Numbered from the stretch's first letter, positions 42,406 through 52,126 are shown. The stretch is 64,000 bases of DNA from Bin87 sp965219925 (GCA_965219925.1 OZ244795.1:744001-808000), one strand, 5' to 3'. The notes: a model not told the origin generated them from the sequence alone. A program made the numbers and translations.

Positions 42406-42774
42406 ATGCCCCAATTCCTGCGCGTTTACAGCGGCCCCGATGGTCAGTCTCATCTGGAAACTTACGAACCGCCCTTCGAGGATTTCATCGATACCGAAGG
42501 AGCCTATGGCCGTGGCACTCCCATGCAGCCGACCTCCGGCATGACCATCCGAATTTCTCCTCCGGATTACTTCCTGGATTTCCATTGCGCTCCCCGCAAG
42601 CAGTACACCGTAACCCTCGCCGGCCAGGCCGAAATCGGCCTTGGAGACGGCAGCACGTACCAGGTGGGACCCGGCGATGTGCTGATGGCAGAGGACCTCA
42701 CCGGCCAGGGACATACCACCCGGGTGATTGGTGATGCAGAGCGCGTGTACCTCGTGATACCGTTTGGCGACTGA
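42406..42774 (+). CDS. Cupin-domain protein 2
   Basis: A 122-residue single cupin. The start ATG 42406 has AAGGAG 7 bases upstream; the longer frame back to 42109 crosses promoter DNA. The stretches YFLDFHCAPRKQYTVTLAGQAEIGL and VGPGDVLMAEDLTGQGHTTRV are the two cupin motifs, with one His in each. The family function cannot be specified. It heads a group with two MFS genes on the same strand (about 175 bases to the first). It differs from the cupin at 17043 in length and motif sequence. Confidence 0.82.
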   Translation: MPQFLRVYSGPDGQSHLETYEPPFEDFIDTEGAYGRGTPMQPTSGMTIRISPPDYFLDFHCAPRKQYTVTLAGQAEIGLGDGSTYQVGPGDVLMAEDLTGQGHTTRVIGDAERVYLVIPFGD

Positions 42775-42950
42775 CGCACCTGCCCGATGAACTCCCGGCC
42801 GGTCTCTAACATTGGCGCGCATCAGCGGGCCGCCGAAACTCGCCTGCCGATCGTATTCCAACCGATCATATTACCGAACATATTATTGAGGCCACCACGG
42901 TAAAGCCGTCCCGTAACCAGGGCAAACCAGCGCATTTCTACGGTTGGTGG

Positions 42951-44198
42951 GTGGTGGTTGCCGCGGCAAGTCTCGGCTTCGCTGCGTTCGGCGTCGTGAT
43001 TCCCGGGTTTCTGGCCGTCTCAGAGTCCATCCGCGCCGACCTCCACATCACCTCCGGTCAATCGGCCTTCGTGGTTGGCGCCGCCTGGGGGGTGGGCGAC
43101 ATCACCTCGCTGGGCGCCGGTTGGCTTGCCGATCGTTACGGCGCCCGCCGGCTGGTGCTGGCCGGCGGCTTGATGTGCGGAATCGGATTCGCCACCCTCG
43201 CTTTCGCCGATTCCTTTTGGATGGTGGTCGTTTCCTACTCCGGGTTGGCAGCCGTGGGTCGGGGCCTGGGCATTTTCCCAACACTGATGACCGTCGTCAA
43301 TCAGTGGTTTATCCGACGCAAAGCCCTTGCCATTTCAATCGTGAACACTTCGTTCGCCGCCGGCGCCGCGGCGTTGCTGCCGGCCATGAGTTGGTCGGCC
43401 ACGCTGGTGGATTGGCGCATCAGCGTGTTCGCCAGCGGAGCCCTCGTGTGCCTGCTGACCCTGCCCGCCGTTGCAATCACACGCAGCCGGCCCGAGGACA
43501 TTGGCCTCCAACCCTACGGAGCAGAACCGGATGCCAGTAGCCGGCGGCTCGTCCCGCCCAACCGGGTCGAAGCCGGTGGAACTCCGGACACCACTGCCAA
43601 CAGGTATTCCGGCAACGAGTTTTCCGTCCGGCAAGCTCTGGTGACCATGTCGTTCTGGATGCTGGCAATCGGTGCGGTCCTCCGCACCATCACTTCCGAC
43701 GTGTTGATAATCAACCAAATCCCGCTATTGATCTGGAAAGGCGTACCCGAAAGCCGCACCGCATATTATTTGTCCCTCACCTATCTGGCCATGATTCCGT
43801 TCCGGTTCGGCATGGGCATAGCCGCTTCGCTCTTGCCGCCGCGCCTGTTGCTCGGGGGAGGAATGGTCGTAGCCATGCTTTGTACCGCCGCCGTCCTGAC
43901 CTTTTCCGGCGAGCGGGTGGCCTGGTTTCTCATCCTGTCATCGGCCACCGGACAGGGAGTGAGCGCACTGGCCTGGCTGGCGGTCGGCGAATATTTCGGA
44001 CGCCGCAGCTTCGGTACGCTGGTAGGCATGATGACGGTTTGCTATGGCGTAAGCGGCCTGATCGTTCCGGCAGCCGCCGGTTCGGTATTCGACCGGTTTG
44101 ACAGTTTCGTTCCGGTGCTGCTCGTAATCGGCCCGCTGCAATTCATCGCCGCCAGCGCCCTCTTCATGGCAAAACGACCCGCTGTCTCTCCAGCGTAA
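42951..44198 (+). CDS. MFS transporter, tandem copy 1 (start uncertain)
   Basis: At least 415 residues with about 12 membrane segments. GTG 42951 is the first ordinary start, but the frame is open from 42810 and codes upstream for HFYGWW, the N-terminal motif seen in the next gene (IFYGWWVLAASSALG) and at 29.7 kb. No ATG, GTG or TTG exists in that extension, so a rare start near GAGGCCACCACG (42888-42899) is likely. Loop motifs GWLADRYGARRLVLAGG and RSRPEDIGLQP place it in the MCT/OFA-like group. It is closely related to the following gene, so they are tandem duplicates. The substrate is unknown. Confidence 0.8.
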   Translation: MVVAAASLGFAAFGVVIPGFLAVSESIRADLHITSGQSAFVVGAAWGVGDITSLGAGWLADRYGARRLVLAGGLMCGIGFATLAFADSFWMVVVSYSGLAAVGRGLGIFPTLMTVVNQWFIRRKALAISIVNTSFAAGAAALLPAMSWSATLVDWRISVFASGALVCLLTLPAVAITRSRPEDIGLQPYGAEPDASSRRLVPPNRVEAGGTPDTTANRYSGNEFSVRQALVTMSFWMLAIGAVLRTITSDVLIINQIPLLIWKGVPESRTAYYLSLTYLAMIPFRFGMGIAASLLPPRLLLGGGMVVAMLCTAAVLTFSGERVAWFLILSSATGQGVSALAWLAVGEYFGRRSFGTLVGMMTVCYGVSGLIVPAAAGSVFDRFDSFVPVLLVIGPLQFIAASALFMAKRPAVSPA

Positions 44199-44353
44199 AT
44201 CGTCGTCGGACCGCCACCGCGTCGCCTGATGTCAAAGTCTGTATACTCCACTTCCGACATGGTGCCACGGAAGTTCACGATCCCAGACAGAAACAGCCAG
44301 AGACACCGCCGGCGCTGCCTGCTCCCCGCTTCAAATCGCCCTGCCTGATTGCC

Positions 44354-45655
44354 GTGCCTGCGCCCGCGCCACACTACGACCGCGGCGATGCCGTCCTACC
44401 GGCTAATCGGGGCGGCATTTTTTACGGATGGTGGGTACTTGCGGCTTCCAGCGCCCTCGGCTCATTGGGATTTGGCGCGGTGATACCCGCATTCCTCGTA
44501 TTCGCACTCCCAATCAGCGATCAATTGAACATCAACGAGGCCCAATTCGCTTTCGTTGTCGGAGCGGCCTGGGCCATCGGCAACGTGGCGTCGTTAGTCG
44601 CCGGTTGGCTCGCCGACCGGTATGGCGGACGCCAACTGGTGCTGGTGGGCGGTTTGCTCAGCTGCATCGGATTTACGTCGGTGGCCCTGATAAATACCTA
44701 CTGGCAGCTGTTTCTGGCGTATTCGGTGGTCACCGCCATTGGCCGCGGCATCGGGATCGCTCCCAATCTCATGACGATCGTCAACCAGTGGTTCGTACGT
44801 CGCAAGGCATTGGCAATGACCCTGCTGAACACTGCCTTTGCCGCCGGGGCCGCGATCATGGTGCCATCCCTGGCTTACCTGCAAGGATGGTTCGGCTGGC
44901 GCATCATCATCCTCGGGTCCGGAGCACTTCTGCTGATACTGACCGTGGTGGCCGCCCGCGTCATTCGCAGCCGCCCGGAGGACATCGGACAACTCCCCGA
45001 CGGCGACCCACCCAGCGACACCGACCTGCCGACAATGCCGGGCCGCCGGGAAGCGGTGTACACCGCCCAAGACTTAACCCTCAAACGCGCCGTATCGACC
45101 CCTGCGTTCTGGCTTCTCACCGTCGCGGTAACCCTTCGCATCGCCTGTTCCGACGCCCTGGTGATCAACCAGATTTCCTTGCTGGTGTGGAAAGGCGTGC
45201 CAAAGGAACAGGCTGCCTATTATCTTTCCCTTACCTTCCTGGCCATCATCCCGCTCCGATTCGGCATGGGCCTGGCGGCTACTGTAGTCCCTTCCCGTTG
45301 GTTGTTGGTGGGCGGAATGACCATCGGAGCCGCCGGTACGGCCACCGTGCTCTGGTGGTCCGGCAATGTCGCTGCCGCCCTCTTTGTGGTCTCTCTGTCG
45401 TCCACCGAAGGGATCGCCACCCTGGGGTGGTTGGCCGTGGGAGAGTATTTTGGTCGCCGCAGCTTTGGCACGCTTACCGGGATTATGACCGTGAGCTTTG
45501 GGGCCGGCGCGTTGGTGGCTCCGGTTGCTGCCGGATGGGTATATGTCCAGACCGACACCTATGCCAGCGTGCTGATGGTCGCGGCTCCCCTGCAACTAAT
45601 ATCGGGACTGTGCTATTTGCTGGCCAGACGCCCTGCGGCCATGCCGACGCCATAA
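44354..45655 (+). CDS. MFS transporter, tandem copy 2
   Basis: A 433-residue carrier starting at GTG 44354 (no clear ribosome site). It matches the previous gene along its length: GGIFYGWWVLAASSALGSLG, AGWLADRYGGRQLVLVGG, GIAPNLMTIVNQWFVRRKAL and IRSRPEDIGQLPDG. A cytoplasmic loop near residues 200-230 differs most. It lies 155 bases after copy 1, in the same direction. MFS pairs of this kind often diverge in substrate; organic acids are likely by family. Confidence 0.85.
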   Translation: MPAPAPHYDRGDAVLPANRGGIFYGWWVLAASSALGSLGFGAVIPAFLVFALPISDQLNINEAQFAFVVGAAWAIGNVASLVAGWLADRYGGRQLVLVGGLLSCIGFTSVALINTYWQLFLAYSVVTAIGRGIGIAPNLMTIVNQWFVRRKALAMTLLNTAFAAGAAIMVPSLAYLQGWFGWRIIILGSGALLLILTVVAARVIRSRPEDIGQLPDGDPPSDTDLPTMPGRREAVYTAQDLTLKRAVSTPAFWLLTVAVTLRIACSDALVINQISLLVWKGVPKEQAAYYLSLTFLAIIPLRFGMGLAATVVPSRWLLVGGMTIGAAGTATVLWWSGNVAAALFVVSLSSTEGIATLGWLAVGEYFGRRSFGTLTGIMTVSFGAGALVAPVAAGWVYVQTDTYASVLMVAAPLQLISGLCYLLARRPAAMPTP

Positions 45656-45763
45656 CCGCCGCAACACCCCGGATCACAGCCTCCACTCCAATCGTGCCCG
45701 GCGTATCTTCCCCCCCACCCTCCGGGAGCGGGGCCGGGGATGAGGGCAACCCCCCGCTCACCG

Positions 45764-45839
45764 ACCCCCTCCGCTCATGGTGAGCTTGTCGAACCATCGG
45801 CAACCGTCCTTCGACAGGCTCAGGATGAGCGGAGGGGGG
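45764..45839. repeat. Family C copy 3 (core)
   Basis: CCGCTCATGGTGAGCTTGTC, ATCGGCAACCGTCCTTCGAC and CAGGCTCAGGATGAGCGG, flanked by runs of C and G. A family B-like fragment (CCCCACCCTCCGGGAGC) lies just before it at 45710. Confidence 0.75.
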
Positions 45840-45896
45840 CGCGGGATTGCCATGCCCCGCTCCCATGCCGGCGCAAACACCGCCAGACCTATTGCC

Positions 45897-46949
45897 CTAA
45901 CCTCCCAACGCAGCCGTGAGAACCCACATCGGCCGTTCACCCACCGCATAGGTTTGCAGCGCCGTCAGCGCTCCCGTTCCCTGGTCAATCGCGTAGGAAG
46001 CCAACATGCCGGTCGACGAGCCGGCCGCGAACACAAACTTGCCCGCTGGATCCAGACTGAATGCGCTGGGCACCGCCTCGGTGGCAGCGTGGCCCACCGG
46101 AGTCAGCCTTCCCGTGCCGTCCACCGAGAAACTGGCAATGCTATTGTGCCCACGATTCGGCACGTAGAGAAAATCCCCCGCCGGCGAAAACTGAATCTGC
46201 GAGCAGGTATTCCGCAGGTCAACTCCCTCTGGCAGCGTGGAGATCGTTTGCATCGGCGACAGCCTGCCTTCGGCGTCGATATCGTACGCAGAGACACTGC
46301 AACCCTGCTCGTTGGAGAAGTAAACAACGTCTACTGACGGATGGAAACAGTAGTGCCGTGGCCCAAGGTCGCCATCCTGGGGCACCGTGGGCGGGTCGTT
46401 CGCCGTCAGCTGCCCGTTGGATTCGTCGAATTTGAACTGGTAGATCACGTTGGGGCCCGGATTATTCTGCGGCGGTTCCAGCACGTTGTCGCTGATGCGG
46501 GCGATGTGTGGCACGTACGCGAACCGGTTGGTGCGGTCGGTCAGCATGGAATGAGCGCCGATCGCGGTATCGACCCATGCCGTGGGAGCCCCACCCAAAC
46601 TGCCGTCCTCGCCCAGCGGAAACACACCCGCGTGTCCCCCTTGATAATAGGAAGACAGCAGGTATCGGCCGGTACGGTCTGCGGCCAGAAACGCCGGCTG
46701 CCCGCCGGGGATCACCGATCCATTCTGCGTCAAACCCCCGGTGTTCTGGTCAATACTGTAACTGGATAGTTCGGGCTCCTCGCGATGACCGGCGTACAGG
46801 ACCTGCCGGTTGGGACTGATCGCAAGCAGCGACGGCCCGCCCGACACCGGCGTTTCCCCCGCCGCCGTCAGTTGGCCGGTCCCTTCGTCCATTTGAAATA
46901 TCGAAATCTTGTTGTCATCCTGGGCTGCGACATAAACGTAACTGGGCAT
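45897..46949 (-). CDS. Lactonase-family beta-propeller (Pgl-like)
   Basis: A 350-residue seven-bladed propeller of the lactonase/YkgE-like 6-phosphogluconolactonase family. The start ATG 46949 has GAGGAGG upstream; the longer frame would enter a dispersed repeat. Repeated blade units include PSYVYVAAQDDNKISIF, AISPNRQVLYAGHREEPEL and HPSVDVVYFSNEQGCSVSAYD, and ends IDQGTGALTALQT. No signal peptide is seen. Members may hydrolyse lactones, but many are of unknown role; no pentose-phosphate gene is next to it. Confidence 0.85.
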   Translation of the reverse strand: MPSYVYVAAQDDNKISIFQMDEGTGQLTAAGETPVSGGPSLLAISPNRQVLYAGHREEPELSSYSIDQNTGGLTQNGSVIPGGQPAFLAADRTGRYLLSSYYQGGHAGVFPLGEDGSLGGAPTAWVDTAIGAHSMLTDRTNRFAYVPHIARISDNVLEPPQNNPGPNVIYQFKFDESNGQLTANDPPTVPQDGDLGPRHYCFHPSVDVVYFSNEQGCSVSAYDIDAEGRLSPMQTISTLPEGVDLRNTCSQIQFSPAGDFLYVPNRGHNSIASFSVDGTGRLTPVGHAATEAVPSAFSLDPAGKFVFAAGSSTGMLASYAIDQGTGALTALQTYAVGERPMWVLTAALGG

Positions 46950-47013
46950 CTGGTGACCTCCTCGTTCGCGACCGTCAGTCGCGGGCCGTTGCTCTAGGTT
47001 CTGTTGACATTTC

Positions 47014-47110
47014 CCGTCATTCCGGCTTTCGCCGGAATTCGGGCGCTTTGGAAAGCAGACATCGTTCACATTCAGGGTACTCTGGATTCCCGCTTTCGCG
47101 GGAATGACGA
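47014..47110. repeat. Dispersed repeat, family D
   Basis: CGTCATTCCGGCTTTCGCCGG at one end and CCCGCTTTCGCGGGAATGACG at the other are roughly inverse, with a stretch GGAAAGCAGACATCG between. It occurs only once here, but it has the form of the GTCATTCC...GGAATGAC repeats common in many bacterial genomes. Confidence 0.6.
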
Positions 47111-47173
47111 AATGGGGTTAGCGAAATCGCCTTATATCTCAAATGTTAACACGGCCTAATTCCCGTAAAATCT

Positions 47174-48025
47174 TTAACGAATCAAATTTTCGGCCATCCT
47201 CTCCAATTCCTGACCCATCTCGGCTTCGGTGGTGCAATAGGTGGGCCAAACCGAAACCCGGTCGGCGCCGGCGTTCAGGAACGCATCGACCGACTCCCTC
47301 GTGGTCTCCGGTGGTTGCCCAAACACCGATATGGTCAGCGATCCCGGATCACGCCCTCGCTCATCCGCCAGCGCGTCCAGCATTTTCCGGCTCTCTTCGA
47401 TCTGACCGGGGGTTGCCCGGTTCGGCAACCAGCCGTCTCCCCATCGGGCGACCCGCTGCAATACGTTGCGCGCGTTACCGCCCAGCAACACCGGAGGGTG
47501 GGGCTTTTGTACTGGCTTGGGATAGGAGTAAACCGGCGGGAAATCGTAGTAGCGCCCGTGAAATTCCGCCTCATCCTTGGTCCACAGCTCTTTCAGCGCG
47601 GCCACGGCTTCCCTCGTCTGCGTCCATCGGTGATCGAAGTCGCCGCCCATCATCGTAGTTTCCTCACGATTCCAGCCGGCGCCAATCCCGAATACGAACC
47701 TGCCATTGCTGTGCAGGTCCAGCACCGAAATCTCCTTGGCCAATATCAGCGGATTCCGCTCCGGCACCAGCGTGATCCCGGTCGCCAGCTTGATCTTGCT
47801 GGTAACCGCTGCCGCCATCGCCAACGAAATATAAGGCTCCGAGAAATGCCGGTAAGTCCAGGGAATCTCGCCCCCGGTTGACGGAAAGGGACTCTCGCTG
47901 GTCACTGGCAAAATCGGATGTTCGTGATACCATATCGACTCGAACCCCAGGTCTTCCGCTTTTTTGGCAATGAAAGCGGGATTTATCGTATAAGCCGGCA
48001 ACGGCACTATTATTCCAACAGACAT
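47174..48025 (-). CDS. LLM-class F420-dependent oxidoreductase 3
   Basis: A 283-residue LLM-family enzyme. The start ATG 48025 has GGAGGGAAGG upstream. LGFESIWYHEHPILPV, IKLATGITLVPERNPLILAKE, LDLHSNGRFVFGIGAGWN and HPPVLLGGNARNVLQRVARWGDGW are the usual blocks of the TIGR03619-like F420-dependent group. No signal peptide is seen. It is the third LLM gene in the window and not closely related to the other two by eye. Confidence 0.88.
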   Translation of the reverse strand: MSVGIIVPLPAYTINPAFIAKKAEDLGFESIWYHEHPILPVTSESPFPSTGGEIPWTYRHFSEPYISLAMAAAVTSKIKLATGITLVPERNPLILAKEISVLDLHSNGRFVFGIGAGWNREETTMMGGDFDHRWTQTREAVAALKELWTKDEAEFHGRYYDFPPVYSYPKPVQKPHPPVLLGGNARNVLQRVARWGDGWLPNRATPGQIEESRKMLDALADERGRDPGSLTISVFGQPPETTRESVDAFLNAGADRVSVWPTYCTTEAEMGQELERMAENLIR

Positions 48026-48309
48026 CCTTCCCTCCATACGTTCGGCTGGACACGGTTCGCCCTGTGGGTATTTTCCCAATGTGTCGCCAGGCTCCGAATC
48101 TCGCTAAAATTAGCACAGCGGCACTCGGATAACAAACACGCTGAATCCCGAACCACTTCCGGAGCGAACACCGCGCATCAACGTTCCGGATACCTTTGCA
48201 GGTTGACGAAATTCGACGCGCCCGCCGCCCGACAAGGGTTGAGTTGGCGCATGCTTAATGCTAATATTTGCACCAGTTAATGGTGTGCTTAGATAGAGGA
48301 GGTTTGTCT

Positions 48310-49713
48310 ATGGCTAACCATGATATTGCTTTGATGGCCCACCTGATGCGACGCGCAGGTTTTGGGGCACAGTATCATGAATTGGAAACGCTGGCGGCCC
48401 AGGGATATGAGGCTACGGTGGATGCCCTGCTCAATCCCGAAGACCAGCCCAGCGGCCTGGACCTGGATCTGGCGGAACGCTACTTCATTGAGTGGAGCCA
48501 TTTCACTCGTGGCGTTCCCGAATATTGGGCCTGGCGAATGATCAACTCCAAACGCCAGTTGGAAGAGAAAATGGTGCTGTTCTGGCACGGCGTTTTGTGT
48601 ACTGCCGACAGCAAAACCCAGAGCTACCCCACCTCATACGACGAACTGGAAATGTTCCGCCGTCTGGGAATGGGCAGCTTCAGGGACCTGCTTCTGGAAA
48701 TTTCCCGCGACCCGGCGATGGTGTTCTATTTGGACAACTGCCTCAGCCACAAGGGCGCGATCAACGAGAACTACGGGCGCGAGCTCCTGGAGTTGTTCTC
48801 AATGGGCGTCGGTATGGACGGCCAGTTCAACTACACCGAAGACGACGTCAAAGAGTGCGCCCGGGCTTTCACCGGCTGGACTCTAGCCAACAACGTGCCG
48901 GGCCAACCCTACGGTCGGTACTCGGCGAGATTCCTCTTCAACCCGGCCGACCACGACGACGGCGAAAAAACTTTCCTGGGCGAAACCGGGCACTTCAATG
49001 GCGACGATATCATCGACATCGTTGCGAAGCAGCCGGCCACCGCCAGGTTCGTGTCCCGTCATCTCTACAGCTATTTTGTGGCCGACGAGGCCCAGGTTCC
49101 GGCCTGGATGGACACGCCTCCCCAGGATCCGGAAACCATCCAGATGCTCGAGGACGAATACTATCGCTCCGGTTACAACATCGGCTCCATGCTTCGGCTC
49201 CTGTTCCACTCCGATGCGTTCAAAAACGCTCGGTTCGCCAGGGTCAAGAGCCCGGTCGAAACCGTTATGGGCACCATGCGCCTCATCGGCGACTGGACCA
49301 GCCCCAAACCCGGCTTTGAGTTCATCTTCGACGAAATGAAGTACATGGGTCAGGAACTGTTCAACCCGCCGTCGGTGGAGGGTTGGCACACCGGCAAGGA
49401 ATGGATCGACGGCGGAACCCTGGTGCATCGCATCAACTTCACCGCCGATTTTGTCGGCGACGTCAACTACCCCGGCGTCCGGCAGATTCTCGACCGTTTG
49501 GCCGCTGCCGGCCCTACCATCTCCGCAGAGCGTTTGGTGGACGGCTGCCTGGAAATGCTCGGGCACTATGAGCTCCCCGGCGAAACGCGCGAAATGCTCG
49601 CCACATTGGCGGGAAAGGGCGGCACATTGCACACCGACACTGACGAGTTCCGGGAACGCGTTAGCGAGACGCTGCAAATGATTGTCGCCACCAAAGAGTA
49701 TCTCTACGCTTAA
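48310..49713 (+). CDS. DUF1800 family protein
   Basis: A 467-residue DUF1800 protein. The start ATG 48310 has AGAGGAGG upstream. The DUF1800 stretches are HLMRRAGFGAQ, MVLFWHGVLCTAD, GSFRDLLLEISRDPAM, YGRELLELFSMG, YTEDDVKECARAFTGW and HSDAFKNARFARVKSP, in order. These proteins pair with DUF1501 proteins, as here (74 bases downstream), and occur in Planctomycetes, Chloroflexota and others. Their role is unknown, possibly in secreted or extracellular complexes. No signal peptide is seen. Confidence 0.88.
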   Translation: MANHDIALMAHLMRRAGFGAQYHELETLAAQGYEATVDALLNPEDQPSGLDLDLAERYFIEWSHFTRGVPEYWAWRMINSKRQLEEKMVLFWHGVLCTADSKTQSYPTSYDELEMFRRLGMGSFRDLLLEISRDPAMVFYLDNCLSHKGAINENYGRELLELFSMGVGMDGQFNYTEDDVKECARAFTGWTLANNVPGQPYGRYSARFLFNPADHDDGEKTFLGETGHFNGDDIIDIVAKQPATARFVSRHLYSYFVADEAQVPAWMDTPPQDPETIQMLEDEYYRSGYNIGSMLRLLFHSDAFKNARFARVKSPVETVMGTMRLIGDWTSPKPGFEFIFDEMKYMGQELFNPPSVEGWHTGKEWIDGGTLVHRINFTADFVGDVNYPGVRQILDRLAAAGPTISAERLVDGCLEMLGHYELPGETREMLATLAGKGGTLHTDTDEFRERVSETLQMIVATKEYLYA

Positions 49714-49787
49714 TAAAAACGGCGGGCGGTTCCTGTGGCCCGGCTCGTCCACTTAACTACAGACCACACCTCGGGGAGGAAAACATC

Positions 49788-50924
49788 GTGACCGCTAACA
49801 AGAAAGACCCCGTCCTGGTTGTTTTGCAAATGTCGGGAGCGTTTGACGCTCTCAACACCTTCATTCCTTACAACGATCCGTTGTACCAGGACTACCGCCC
49901 ACACCTGCGCGTGGAACCCGAACACGTCCTGGCCGTCAACGACCAGGTGGGCTTCCACCCGGCAATGGCGCCCATCAAGGACCTGTACGACGACGGCAAG
50001 GTGGCGGTGATTCAGGGCATTGGTTATCCCAATCCCATTCGCTCCCACTTCCGGTCCATGGACATCTGGCACACTGCCGAACCCGCCAAGATGGCAACCG
50101 AGGGCTGGTTGGGTAAGGCCGTCGCCGACCTCGACCCCAACAAAGAAAACATCCTTACCGCCGTCAACTTCGGCCGCGGCCTCCCCCGCGCCCTCGCCGC
50201 TCCCGGCGTGTCCGTTGCCTCGGTGGGCAGCCTCGAAACCTACGGCGTGCTGACCTCCATCGACAGCGAGGAAAAGCGGTTGGAAGCCCTGGAAATCTTC
50301 GGGCGCATGTATTCCCCAATGATCGGCAGCGGCCCGGTCAATGATTACCTGTCCCAAACCGGACTGGACGCCTTGAGAGGCGCTGACATCCTGAGGACTG
50401 CGCCGGAGATGTATTCGTCCAGCATCGAATACAACGGCGACTACTTCTCGCAGTGGGTCAAGAACGTGGCCCAGGTTCACCTGGCCGACTTCGGCACGCG
50501 GGTTTTGTACACCGGTTTCAACCCCGGCGCTTTCGATACCCACGCCAACCAGCCGGCAGCGTTCCACCGGCTGTGGTCCGACGTGTCCAACGCCGTTAGC
50601 GACTTCTACTACGACCTCAGGGAACACAACAGCGGCGAAGAAGTCGTCATGCTGCTGTTCACCGAATTCGGTCGCCGCGTCAAGGAGAACGGCTCCGGAA
50701 CCGACCACGGTTCTGGCAGCGTAGCCTTCGTGATCGGCGATGGCGTAAAGGGCGGGCTCTTCGGCGAGTACCCCTCGCTCGAGCCGGACAAGCTGGATGA
50801 AGGCGACTTGAAGTGGAACAACGACTTCCGCAACACCTACGCCACCATCCTCGACAAGTGGATGAGTGTGGACTCCCAGGAAGTTCTGGGCGCCAACTAC
50901 GAGCACTTCGACTTCATCAGGTAA
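49788..50924 (+). CDS. DUF1501 family protein
   Basis: A 378-residue DUF1501 protein (alkaline phosphatase-like fold). The start is GTG 49788 with GGGGAGG upstream. The blocks GAFDALNTFIPYNDPLY, YDDGKVAVIQGIGYPNPIRSHF, FGRRVKENGSGTDHGSGSVAFVIG and LSVDS-like ends (KWMSVDSQEVLG) are typical. Most homologs have a Tat signal and the WDTH-like motif; here the N-terminus is MTANKKDPVLVVLQMSG without a signal. The stretch NPGAFDTHANQ is the likely metal-site Asp/His region. The partner DUF1800 is directly upstream, suggesting a functional pair. Confidence 0.87.
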   Translation: MTANKKDPVLVVLQMSGAFDALNTFIPYNDPLYQDYRPHLRVEPEHVLAVNDQVGFHPAMAPIKDLYDDGKVAVIQGIGYPNPIRSHFRSMDIWHTAEPAKMATEGWLGKAVADLDPNKENILTAVNFGRGLPRALAAPGVSVASVGSLETYGVLTSIDSEEKRLEALEIFGRMYSPMIGSGPVNDYLSQTGLDALRGADILRTAPEMYSSSIEYNGDYFSQWVKNVAQVHLADFGTRVLYTGFNPGAFDTHANQPAAFHRLWSDVSNAVSDFYYDLREHNSGEEVVMLLFTEFGRRVKENGSGTDHGSGSVAFVIGDGVKGGLFGEYPSLEPDKLDEGDLKWNNDFRNTYATILDKWMSVDSQEVLGANYEHFDFIR

Positions 50925-51005
50925 CAGACCCCCAACTATCATCACTCCATAGACCAGCATCCGCGCCCGTCAATCCGGCGGGCTCGGTCAGTAAGGTGAG
51001 GCAAT

Positions 51006-52040
51006 ATGGTTACGGAAATTGCTCCGGTGACATTTCAATACAGCCATACCATCGGGCGGCAGGAATCCCGGGGCGGCAACGGGTTCTTTAACCCGGTGGC
51101 CGTGACCCGTGGCCCTGGCGACCGCATCTACGTACTCAGCCGCGGCACCGAAACCCCGGCGTTCTTCCCCTGCAAACGGGTTACCATCTGCTCCATAGAC
51201 GAGGAATACATCGGGGAGTTCGGCGAAAAGGTCGGCCCGGAAGACGCCGTACCCACCGCCCATGACGGCGCCTTTTTCTGGCCCACCTCGGTCGCCCTCG
51301 ACAGCCAGGGCAACGCTTACGTCGCCGACGAATGGCTGAACCGCATTTCCATTTTCACCCAGGACGGCGACTGGATCGGCAAGTGGGGCGTCCCCGGCGA
51401 GGGCGACGGCGAGATCAACCGTCCTTCCGGCCTGGCCTTCGACAAGGACGACAACCTCTACATGGTTGATTCCTGCAACCACCGCATCCAGGTGTTCACC
51501 AGGGACGGCGAATTCCGGTTCAAGTGGGGCCAGCAGGGAACCGCAGCCGGCGAGTTCAACTTCCCCTGGGGTATCGAGATCGACCAGCACGGCGACGTTT
51601 TCGTAGCTGACTGGCGAAACGACCGCATCCAGAAATTCACCGCCGACGGCCGGTTCCTCATGGAGTTCGGAAGCACCGGCCAGGATGACGGTGAGTTCAA
51701 TCGGCCCACCGATGTTGCCGTGGACAACGAAGGCACTATCTACGTTACCGATTACAAAAACGACCGTGTGCAGATTTTCGACGGTGACGGAAAATTCGTT
51801 ACCAAGCTGCTGGGGCAGGCCACGCTCTCCAAGTGGGGCCGCGAGCGCGTCGATCTGGATCCGGTTATCCTGCGTGGACGCGAGAAGGCTCAGCACCTCC
51901 AGGACCGCGAAGGCCCGTTCCAGGGACCCATTGGCGTAGACGTCGACGACGACGGCCGCGTGTTCGTTGTCGAAACCGCCCGCCACCGATTGCAGGTCTT
52001 TACCAAGCAGTCGGCCCTGTTCGCCGGCGACCCTCTGTAG
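51006..52040 (+). CDS. NHL-repeat beta-propeller protein
   Basis: A 344-residue protein of six NHL-type blades. The repeated blade core reads FWPTSVALDSQGNAYVADEWLNRISIFTQDGDWIG, NRPSGLAFDKDDNLYMVDSCNHRIQVFTRDGEF and NFPWGIEIDQHGDVFVADWRNDRIQKFTADGRF, with further copies after residue 220. Related proteins include peptidyl-alpha-hydroxyglycine lyases and protein-binding propellers. No signal peptide is seen. It follows DUF1501 in the same direction, with an 81-base gap, and ends in a strong terminator, so the trio DUF1800-DUF1501-NHL may be one unit. Confidence 0.85.
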   Translation: MVTEIAPVTFQYSHTIGRQESRGGNGFFNPVAVTRGPGDRIYVLSRGTETPAFFPCKRVTICSIDEEYIGEFGEKVGPEDAVPTAHDGAFFWPTSVALDSQGNAYVADEWLNRISIFTQDGDWIGKWGVPGEGDGEINRPSGLAFDKDDNLYMVDSCNHRIQVFTRDGEFRFKWGQQGTAAGEFNFPWGIEIDQHGDVFVADWRNDRIQKFTADGRFLMEFGSTGQDDGEFNRPTDVAVDNEGTIYVTDYKNDRVQIFDGDGKFVTKLLGQATLSKWGRERVDLDPVILRGREKAQHLQDREGPFQGPIGVDVDDDGRVFVVETARHRLQVFTKQSALFAGDPL

Positions 52041-52090
52041 TCGATTCAACCCGCCGACCCAAGCGTCGGCTACCATCGTACCAGCCAAGA

Positions 52091-52126
52091 ATAAACCTCC
52101 GTTGTGTCACCACAACGGAGGTTTAT
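52091..52126 (+). terminator. Terminator after the NHL gene
   Basis: A perfect 16-base stem (ATAAACCTCCGTTGTG and its inverse) with a 4-base loop TCAC, followed by CTTC. It could end the DUF1800-NHL unit from the plus strand. Confidence 0.7.

Noticed and set aside
45897..47069. Longer lactonase-like ORF starting at 47069
   Set aside because: The extra 40 codons come from dispersed repeat D; the ribosome site and conserved start are at 46949.
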